7,370 nt of DNA from Caldilineaceae bacterium (GTDB lineage Bacteria > Chloroflexota > Anaerolineae > Caldilineales > Caldilineaceae). Positions 1 through 6,300 of this stretch are shown here, in pieces. The first letter of the stretch is position 1; each line of letters opens with the position of its first letter. Below the pieces are notes generated by a model, which was not told the DNA's origin, did no database searches, and saw nothing but the letters and a program-made list of their open reading frames with translations. The DNA lies in the NCBI GenBank assembly GCA_026645635.1, contig JAPKMV010000155.1, positions 1 to 7,370 of the forward strand, given 5' to 3'. The position numbers and the translations under genes were made by a program.

Positions 1-246
1 GCGCAGGTCGGGCCAGGCCATGCGCCAACTGAGCACCAACGCTACGCCCACCAAGATCGAGGCGACCAGCAGCGTCAGGCTCACCGCGTCGATGCGCATG
101 GCGCCGTTCTGCCAGAGCCGCCATCCCAGTGCTGCGTAGAGGAGCAGCCAAATCACCGTACCCACGACCAGCAGCGGCAGGATCGGTAGAGAGCGGCGTT
201 GCTCGCGCCAGATGGGTTCGCCGAGCGCATAGTGTTGCTGCGTCAT
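1..246 (-). CDS. Two-helix membrane protein, N-terminal part (runs off left edge)
   Basis: An open frame starts at ATG 246 and stays open for 82 codons to the window edge, so the C-terminus is missing. The visible part begins MTQQHYALGEPIWREQRR, a hydrophilic lead of about 20 residues. Two hydrophobic segments follow, at about residues 23-42 (rich in L, V, W, A) and 54-74 (LTLLVASILVGVALVLSW), with a short loop WRLWQNGAMRID between them. This is the pattern of an integral membrane protein with cytoplasmic positive charges before the first helix. It lies 16 bases after the stop of the MIP18-family gene in the same direction, so it is probably the third gene of that transcript. I see no clear Shine-Dalgarno, which fits translation coupled to the gene before it. 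I do not recognise the family and assign no function. Confidence 0.72.
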   Translation of the reverse strand, partial: MTQQHYALGEPIWREQRRSLPILPLLVVGTVIWLLLYAALGWRLWQNGAMRIDAVSLTLLVASILVGVALVLSWRMAWPDLR

Positions 247-262
247 GGTGCGCCGCGCTGGG

Positions 263-676
263 CTAACCGAACAACCGGCCCAGCAGCCCTTTCTTCTTCG
301 GCGGTGGTGGCGGCGGCAGGTCGATCGGCAGCGGCGGCTCTTCGTCTTCGTCGGGAAGCAGGCCGAGCTGGCGCTTCAGCGCGTCGGTCATCATGTCCGG
401 CGTCCAGGGCGGATCCCAGACGACGGTGATCATGACGCCTGTGGCGCCGGCGCGCAGCAGATACTTTTCGACATTCTCGAAGATCTGCGGCCCCATCGGG
501 CAGTGCGGCGTGGTGAGCGTCATCTGCACGTCTACGGCGTTCTCCGGCCCGACCTCGACGCCGTAGACCAGCCCCAGGTCGACGATGTTCTGGTAGATTT
601 CCGGGTCGATGACATTGCGCAGCGCGACAAAACATGCCTCTGGCGTCAGTTGTACGGTCGTTGTCTGGTCACTCAT
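263..676 (-). CDS. MIP18 family (DUF59) iron-sulfur cluster assembly protein with proline-rich tail
   Basis: The 137-residue protein has a MIP18/DUF59 domain over about residues 10-105, the family of SufT and PaaD, whose members help mature iron-sulfur proteins in the cytosol. The diagnostic pieces are in order: VIDPEIYQNIVDLGLVYGV (22-40), the TTPHCPMG motif with the conserved cysteine C59, and VVWDPPWTPDMMTDALK (85-101). Beyond the domain is an extra tail: an acidic patch DEDEE (109-113), a proline stretch ending in six consecutive prolines (121-126), then KKKGLLGRLFG at the terminus. The proline run would probably need EF-P for smooth translation. The gene follows pgm by 40 bases and precedes the membrane protein by 16, so co-transcription is likely. 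No Shine-Dalgarno precedes the ATG; a TACAAT box sits 7 bases upstream. The family call is firm. Which iron-sulfur clients it serves, and the role of the tail, are unknown. Confidence 0.93.
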   Translation of the reverse strand: MSDQTTTVQLTPEACFVALRNVIDPEIYQNIVDLGLVYGVEVGPENAVDVQMTLTTPHCPMGPQIFENVEKYLLRAGATGVMITVVWDPPWTPDMMTDALKRQLGLLPDEDEEPPLPIDLPPPPPPKKKGLLGRLFG

Positions 677-683
677 AGCGGTT

Positions 684-689
684 ATTGTA
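684..689 (-). promoter_or_regulatory. Possible -10 box giving a leaderless MIP18 transcript
   Basis: On the minus strand a TACAAT hexamer ends 7 bases before the ATG at 676. This is the normal distance from a -10 box to a transcription start, so the mRNA would begin at or next to the start codon. The absence of a Shine-Dalgarno fits that reading. No convincing -35 box is seen 16-18 bases upstream, so the call is weak. Confidence 0.3.
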
Positions 690-716
690 CATCACGCCCA
701 GCATTCTGCATCGATC

Positions 717-2363
717 TCACAGCGAGCGCAGGACAATCTCCTGCGCCTCGGCCACAATTTCCGCCAGGTGGTCGGCGCTGCGCGCACTCTCGGCGTAGAG
801 TTTGTAGATGTCCTCGGTGCCCGACGGCCGCGCGGCGAACCAGCCGCCCTCCGAAACCACCTTCAACCCGCCGATGGGGGCATGGTTGCCCGGCGCGGTG
901 GTGAGCTTCGCGGTAATCGGGTCGCCGGCCAACGTGCTTGCGGTCACCGCTGCCGGCGCCAGCTTGCCCAGCGCCGCCTTCTGCGCCGGCGTGGCCGCGG
1001 CGTCGATGCGCGTGTAGAAGAAGTCACCAAAGCGCTCGGCAAGCAGCCGGTAATGTTCGCCGGGGTCGCGCCCGGTGACGGCGGTGATCTCGGCGGCCAG
1101 CAGACCCAGCAGCGGGCCATCCTTGTCTGTCGTCCAGACGCGGCCGTTGCGCCGCAGGAAGCTGGCGCCCGCGCTCTCTTCGCCGCCAAAGCAGAAGGAA
1201 CCGTCGTAGAGACCCGGCGCAAACCACTTGAAGCCGACGGGCGTCTCGTTGAGGGTGCGCCCCAAATCCGCCACCACCCGGTCGATCATGCTGCTGCTCA
1301 CCAGCGTCTTGCCCACCGCCGCCGTGACCGGCCATGCGCTGCGATGGGTGAGCAGGTAGTGGATCGCCACCGCCAGGTAGTGGTTGGGGTTGAGCAGCCC
1401 CACCGACGGCGTCACGATGCCGTGGCGGTCGGCGTCCGGGTCGTTGCCCCAGGCCACATCGAAGCGGTCCTTCAGCCCGATCAGCCCGGCCATGGCGTAG
1501 GGGCTGGAGCAGTCCATGCGAATCTTGCCGTCGTGGTCCAGGGTCATGAAGCGGAAGGTCGGGTCCACCGCCGTGTTGACCACGGTGATGTCGAGCTTGT
1601 AGCGCTCGGCGATGACCGTCCAGTAGCCGTAGGCCGCGCCGCCCAGCGGGTCCACGCCGATGCGCAGCCCCGCGGCGCGGATCGCCTCCATGTCGATCAC
1701 GTTGCCCAGGTCGGCCATGTAGCCGGCCATCATGTCCTCGAACCGTGTCGTATCCACCTGGAGCGCCCGTTCGTAGGGGATGCGTTTGACGCCGCGGTTG
1801 CCGTCACGCAGCAGTTCGTTGGCGCGATTCTGCACCCAGGAGGTGACGGCGGTGTCTGCGGGGCCGCCGTCGGGCGGGTTGTACTTAAAGCCGCCGTCCG
1901 CGGGCGGGTTGTGCGAGGGCGTGATGACGATGCCGTCGGCCAGCCCATCCACGCGTCCCTGGTTGTAGACCAAAATCGACCGCGAGATGACCGGCGTCGG
2001 CGTGAAGCCACCGTTGACATCCGCCGGTTGGATGCGCGTCGGCACGCCGTTGGCGGCCAGCACTTCCAGCGCGGTGCGCTGTGCGGGCAGCGAGGCGGCG
2101 TGGGTGTCGGCGCCCATAAAGAGCGGCCCGTCGATGCCCTGGCCGCGACGATATTCGCAGATCGCCTGGGTGATGGCGAGGATATGCGCCTCGGTGAAGT
2201 TGCTGTCGAAAGGCGTGCCGCGGTGGCCGCTGGTGCCAAAGGCCACGCGCTGCGTCGGGTTGTCCAGGTCAGGCTGGTTGGCGTAGTAGGCGGCTTCGAG
2301 CCGCACCACGTCGATCAGCAGATCGGCCGGCGCCGGTTGGCCGGCAAGTGGATGGAGAGCCAT
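717..2363 (-). CDS. pgm: Phosphoglucomutase (alpha-D-glucose phosphate-specific)
   Basis: Phosphoglucomutase interconverts glucose 1-phosphate and glucose 6-phosphate in the cytosol, linking glycolysis to glycogen and cell-surface sugar synthesis. At 548 residues it matches the length of the bacterial Pgm family (about 546 in E. coli). All key motifs of the alpha-D-phosphohexomutase superfamily are present: GTSGHRG (43-49), the catalytic phosphoserine loop TPSHNPP with S150 (148-154), the Mg-binding loop DPDADRHG (308-315), GFKWF (377-381), the sugar-binding GGEESAG (393-399) and the phosphate-binding [10 protein letters not shown] (512-521). I chose ATG 2363, not the in-frame TTG 2369. An AGAGGAG Shine-Dalgarno abuts the TTG with no spacing but lies an ideal 6 bases before the ATG. 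It is the first gene of a leftward set with the MIP18 protein and the membrane protein. Nothing suggests damage, so it should be active. Confidence 0.97.
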   Translation of the reverse strand: MALHPLAGQPAPADLLIDVVRLEAAYYANQPDLDNPTQRVAFGTSGHRGTPFDSNFTEAHILAITQAICEYRRGQGIDGPLFMGADTHAASLPAQRTALEVLAANGVPTRIQPADVNGGFTPTPVISRSILVYNQGRVDGLADGIVITPSHNPPADGGFKYNPPDGGPADTAVTSWVQNRANELLRDGNRGVKRIPYERALQVDTTRFEDMMAGYMADLGNVIDMEAIRAAGLRIGVDPLGGAAYGYWTVIAERYKLDITVVNTAVDPTFRFMTLDHDGKIRMDCSSPYAMAGLIGLKDRFDVAWGNDPDADRHGIVTPSVGLLNPNHYLAVAIHYLLTHRSAWPVTAAVGKTLVSSSMIDRVVADLGRTLNETPVGFKWFAPGLYDGSFCFGGEESAGASFLRRNGRVWTTDKDGPLLGLLAAEITAVTGRDPGEHYRLLAERFGDFFYTRIDAAATPAQKAALGKLAPAAVTASTLAGDPITAKLTTAPGNHAPIGGLKVVSEGGWFAARPSGTEDIYKLYAESARSADHLAEIVAEAQEIVLRSL

Positions 2364-2369
2364 GGTCAA

Positions 2370-2376
2370 CTCCTCT
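2370..2376 (-). promoter_or_regulatory. Ribosome binding site of pgm
   Basis: AGAGGAG on the minus strand is followed by six bases (TTGACC) and then ATG 2363. It decides the start: initiation at the TTG inside those six bases would leave no spacer. Confidence 0.8.
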
Positions 2377-2411
2377 GGTTGCGTGGCAGGGATGGACAGA
2401 CGAATGGCGTA

Positions 2412-2441
2412 ATCTTACCCGAAAGGGGCGTGTGATGAAAA
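2412..2441 (-). promoter_or_regulatory. Candidate sigma70-type promoter of pgm
   Basis: Read on the minus strand, TTTTCA (2436-2441) and TAAGAT (2412-2417) are 18 bases apart, and the -10 box lies about 48 bases before the pgm start. The -10 box is good and the -35 box matches four of six consensus positions. It is divergent from, and non-overlapping with, the plus-strand promoter at 2496-2524. Confidence 0.4.
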
Positions 2442-2495
2442 GCGCGCAGGCGCGGGTGCAAGGGGGTGCTCGCGGTGTGATGCTGGCGACGCGGA

Positions 2496-2524
2496 TTGAC
2501 AAACCCCGCAGTGGCGCATAGAAT
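2496..2524 (+). promoter_or_regulatory. Strong sigma70-type promoter of the helical protein-HNH unit
   Basis: A perfect TTGACA -35 box (2496-2501) and a TAGAAT -10 box (2519-2524) are separated by exactly 17 bases. Transcription would start near 2531, giving a short leader of about 20 bases before the ATG at 2553. The TTG of the -35 box is in frame with the downstream gene and can be mistaken for its start codon, but it lies upstream of the predicted transcription start. Confidence 0.8.
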
Positions 2525-2540
2525 CGTGGCCAGACGGTAC

Positions 2541-2546
2541 AGGAGG
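2541..2546 (+). promoter_or_regulatory. Ribosome binding site AGGAGG of the helical protein
   Basis: A full-consensus AGGAGG lies six bases before ATG 2553. With the promoter just upstream it fixes the start at 2553 and removes 19 residues that an upstream TTG start at 2496 would add. Confidence 0.85.
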
Positions 2547-2552
2547 CATCCA

Positions 2553-2933
2553 ATGACAGTGGTTTCCTACGGTGATGTTTTGAAGGCTGCGCATCGATTG
2601 TCGCCGGATGCACAAGCCAAGTTGGCTAAGGCGCTGCTGCGCGACCTCAAACCACAGGCCAAAGCGAAGAAACAGGCGTTCACATCCAGCCTGGAACCTC
2701 TACGCGGGATGAGCGCGGCAGAATTAAAGGTGCTGGCCGAGTCTCTGCTCGCTCCAGGCCAGCAACAGACGCTCCAGGTTCTGCTGGAAAAGAACAGAGC
2801 GGATGCATTGACATCTGATGAAGAGACACTCCTGGATGAGTTGTTGGCCCAGGTCGATCAGATTGGCCTGCTAAAGGCTCGCGCCCGCTACACCTTGAGC
2901 CAAGACGAAGGGTCTGGAGGAGTGCTTGAGTGA
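2553..2933 (+). CDS. Small helical protein paired with HNH endonuclease, function unknown
   Basis: The 126-residue protein begins MTVVSYGDVLKAAHRLSPDA. It is soluble, without signal peptide or membrane segment, and has the look of a helical bundle: long stretches of L, A, K, E and Q. A basic stretch (KPQAKAKKQ, about 33-41) is followed by a middle helix (SAAELKVLAESLLAPGQQQ). The C-terminal part LTSDEETLLDELLAQVDQI, then LLKARARYTL, resembles a motif I recall in small proteins encoded just upstream of short HNH nucleases in Chloroflexota and cyanobacteria. Its stop overlaps the start of the HNH gene by four bases, so translation is coupled and the products probably act together. The promoter and ribosome site directly upstream are strong. 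A role as a regulator, partner or antitoxin-like companion of the nuclease is possible but unproven. Confidence 0.85.
   Translation: MTVVSYGDVLKAAHRLSPDAQAKLAKALLRDLKPQAKAKKQAFTSSLEPLRGMSAAELKVLAESLLAPGQQQTLQVLLEKNRADALTSDEETLLDELLAQVDQIGLLKARARYTLSQDEGSGGVLE
2916..2922 (+). promoter_or_regulatory. Ribosome binding site of the HNH gene
   Basis: GGAGGAG inside the end of the helical-protein gene lies seven bases before the GTG at 2930. It supports GTG as the HNH start and the four-base overlap of the two genes. Confidence 0.7.
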
Positions 2934-3250
2934 GCCAGCGCGTTCCCATCGCTCTGCGTGAGCAGGTATTAGCCAGGGCTGGTGGACGCTGCGCCTACTG
3001 TCGAAGTGCTGAAGCGTTGTTGGGTGTGACCTTTGAGGTCGATCATATCGTTCCGCAGGCGGCAGCCGGTGAGACGACGATCAACAACCTATGCCTGAGT
3101 GATCACTTTGCATGGAGCGACGATGAGGCGACGCTGGTCGGGCAGACGCCCACCGGTCGTGCGACGATTACTGCGCTGCGCATGAACCGGCCCGTATTGG
3201 TGCAGATGCGCCGCTATTGGGTTGCGCTGGGGCTGCATCCGCCTGTCTAG
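2930..3250 (+). CDS. HNH endonuclease family protein with an internal deletion
   Basis: The 106-residue product starts at GTG 2930. Its first half is typical of a short HNH nuclease: a zinc-type pair CAYC (21-24), the catalytic-core FEVDHIVP with D38-H39 (35-42), and TTINNLCLS (49-57). Its last half (DHFAWSDDEATLVGQTPTGR, then TALRMNRPVLVQMRRYWVALG and HPP) is the usual C-terminal module of the same family. In relatives as I recall them, about 30-40 residues lie between these halves. They carry the second zinc pair and catalytic asparagine in an ACxxCN motif, a nearby K, then a DPxTG...LFNPR stretch. All of that is absent here; residue 57 (S) joins directly to DHF. The reading frame is kept. 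A normal metal-dependent nuclease activity therefore seems unlikely. It could be a decaying gene or a DNA-binding remnant. It is coupled to the helical protein upstream and converges on the STAND gene. Confidence 0.85.
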   Translation: MSQRVPIALREQVLARAGGRCAYCRSAEALLGVTFEVDHIVPQAAAGETTINNLCLSDHFAWSDDEATLVGQTPTGRATITALRMNRPVLVQMRRYWVALGLHPPV

Positions 3251-3262
3251 CGGCCAGACAGG
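3242..3262. terminator. Hairpin between the convergent HNH and STAND genes
   Basis: CCTGTCT (3242-3248) and AGACAGG (3256-3262) form a perfect 7-bp stem with a 7-base loop, overlapping the HNH stop codon. It lies 40 bases beyond the stop of the STAND gene on the other strand. Neither strand has a T-tract after it, so it is at best a weak or bidirectional terminator. Confidence 0.35.
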
Positions 3263-3302
3263 GCGTTACTCTGGCTCTTCCCCTGTTACGCGTGCCACCG
3301 AT

Positions 3303-6300
3303 CTACTCCAGCCCATAGCGCCGCCGCTCCTCCGGCGTCAATTGGGGCGGGTCGCGCGCAATAAGGCTGTCGGCAAGTTCCAACAGCGCATCGACCGTTG
3401 CCGGCCAGATGCGCACCGTGCCGTCGTAGCCACCGGTGACAATAGATTTACCGTCGGGCGTGAACGTGGCTGCACTTACATCGCAGCGACCATCTGGTGT
3501 GCAGCCGTGCCCGGTATATGTGAAGAGCAGGTTTCCTGTTGCTGCGTCCCAGAGCTTGGCGGTATTGTCACCACCCGTTGAAACGATCACTTTGCCCGTA
3601 GGACCGTACTCAACAGAATTTACATAGAAGTCGTGACCGTCCACTGACCAAATATTGTCGCCTGAGAAAGCATCCCATACCGCCAGAGTGCCAGACATAT
3701 TGCCGGTCACAAGATGATTACCAGCAGGATTGAATGATGCCAAATGACCGCCTATGAAGTTGTGTATCTGCTCTCCTGTATCGGCTTTCCAGACTGTCAC
3801 GTTGGCTTGTCTGTCGGCCGTGACGATGTACTTCCCATCCTGGCTGAAACGTGCACTTCTCACGAGACCTGCGTGCGGGCCTGATGCAAGGACTTCCGCA
3901 CCATCTGCGGCCCGCAAGATGCGTGCATAGTTATCGTAGCGAGACGTGATTACCAGGCGACCATCAGAACTGAATGCTACAGCGCCCACGCCGCAAGCGC
4001 CGGCTTCATCACATGATGGATGCCGCATCCTCCGCAAAATGAGTCCAGAAACCAGGTCCCGAAATCTTACCGTGCCATACGATCCCGGTTCAAAGTTCCC
4101 AGGACTGGTTGTGACGATCAGATCATTTTTGGGACTGGCTGTTGCAGAACCCATCGACCATTCTGACTCACGCGCCCAAAGCAGTGTACCTGTCTCAAAG
4201 TCCTGCAGTTTGGTTCGCCCTCCATGTAGTCCCGATGTAGTCAGAATCTTCGAACCATCGGAAGAGACGGCAACCGACGTGATCTGGTCTTTATCAGCCT
4301 GAATTGGAGGCAACACTTGCGGTTTGGCGGCATCCCAAATTCGGACCGATCCGAAGGATGCAGTGATAATCTGCTCTCCTCCCGGACTGAAAGCAGCGGT
4401 CCGCATCCACTCGACATCAGGATCATTTAGCATCAGAATCATTACACCGTTCAAAGCATCCCACACCCTGGCGGAGCCATCCCGACTGGCCGTCAACACT
4501 TGGCTTCCATCCGGGCTGAAACTTACCGTTTGGATGAAATCGCGATGTCCGCGCAGCGTAGTGAGCAGCGTGCCATCTGTCGCTTCCCACACCCTGGCAA
4601 CCTGCGACCGGCAACCCAGGAATTCATCCAACGGTTCATCGCACCCAGCCGCAACAATGCGGTCACCATCTGGGCTGAATGCCGCGGCATAGATTGGCTG
4701 GTCTTCACTGCCGAGCGTCAACACCGCGCGGCGCGATGCAACATCCCACACCTGCACTGTTCCATTCCAGTTGACTGTCAGGATTTGCGCGTCGTCCGGG
4801 CTGAATAAAACAGAAGAAGCGTAGTCTCTAGGTCGCAGGCTGTAGAGTAGCTGCCCACTATCGAGCTCCCATACATCCACCGTAGCTTCTTGACACGCAC
4901 CATCAGCCAGAGCGCATCTAACAGCGGCCATCTGCTTCCCATTCGAAGACAAATCAGCGGAATCAATAACGCCGTTGGCGGCGCCGAGTCTGCGGACTTC
5001 CATGCCACTGGCGGCATCCCAGATGATCGCCTGCCCTTCCCACCCCACTGTGACGATGCGCGAGCCGTCACTGCTATAGCTTGCAAACCATACTCCACAA
5101 TTGACCGAGACCAAGGAGCATGCATGACCGTTCAGCAGCAAGGAAGGCTGTCCGGTTTCCCTATCCCATACTCGTGCCGTGCCTTGGGCACAATACCGCG
5201 TTTGGTCGCCCAATACATTGATTTCATCGCACCCGGCGGTCAGGATACGCGTACCATCCGGGCTAAACACCGCCGAGTTCACAGATTCTCCTGGCGCTGG
5301 AAACGGCAAATTCATGACCCACGGCGGAGCGGATTCGATGGCATCGAGCAGCGCCTTGCTGGCCTTCTCATGCACGTAGTGGTCGACAGTCAGCGTCGCG
5401 CTGATTGCTTCTTTGGCTAGCAGCAGGGCCAGCACCGGATCGGGAATTGCTTTTGCCATCTCAATCTGCGCCTCGGCCGCCAGTTCGCTGGCTGCCGCAC
5501 GGTTCGTTGCCTTGTCTGCATCAGCTTTGCGGGTATCGCTTTCGTAACGTAAATACAAGGACGACATCAGGGCCGCGAAGGCCAAAAGGCTAAAAACCGC
5601 CGCGACGATCGATAGCCGCTGAATGAGTTTTCTCTGCCTAAACTCCCGCTCTGCCGCCGCCCGCAACCGCAAACTGGCATTCAGGAACTCCTGCTCGTAC
5701 TCCAGCAGGGTGTGCGTACTCGCCCAGGCCACGGCGCCGTCCAGCGCAGCTTCGGCCAGCAGCAGCCCTGACGCGCGGCCGCTGTCTTGCCAGAGCGCAG
5801 CCGCGCGCTGCAAGGTGCTCAGATGCTCGGCAAACCAGGCCTCGTTGCTCGCCCGGATCGGCTCCACGAAGCGGTCGTGCACCAGTTCCACCCAGGCGCC
5901 GCCCCCGCGCAGCTCGGTGCGCAGCAGAAAGCGCTGGCTCAGCGCGTCCACGGCCGCGTTGGGCAGGCTGCCGGTGCGGCCGCTCCCCTCGTTGCGCAGG
6001 ACGATGCTGCGGATGCCCGACGGCGTAATCAGCTCCTTGTCGAACCAGGTGCGCAGGCTGCGCTCGCTCACGCCTGCGGCCGCCACCGCCGGGTCCGCCA
6101 TCACCGCGGCCAGCGTCGCCGCGTAGAACTGCTCCAACGCATGGTCCACATCGCCTGCTGCGGCCAAATCCTCCTGGGTGATGGCATCTGCAGAGACCCG
6201 GTTTCTGTCAGGAACCAGGTCTCTTGCTTCGTGCAACCGTGTCCACAACTGGTAACAGACCACCTGTAACTGCACCGGCTCCACATACTGGCCGGGAACC

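Noticed and set aside
245..904. Plus-strand open frame of 219 codons spanning the MIP18 gene and the end of pgm
   Set aside because: It crosses two genes with clear family motifs on the other strand and its product is low-complexity and arginine-rich.
2361..2369. TTG at 2369 as the pgm start
   Set aside because: The AGAGGAG site touches it directly, leaving no spacer; ATG 2363 has an ideal six-base spacing.
609..2435. Open frame of 608 codons on the plus strand opposite pgm
   Set aside because: It is the antisense shadow of pgm. The product is rich in R, H, G and V with no recognisable motif, while the minus strand carries every phosphoglucomutase signature. GC-rich genes often leave such open antisense frames.
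2269..2613. Minus-strand open frames between pgm and the helical-protein gene
   Set aside because: They overlap the divergent promoters, the start of pgm and the start of the plus-strand gene, and show no protein-like motif. The region is better explained as regulatory.
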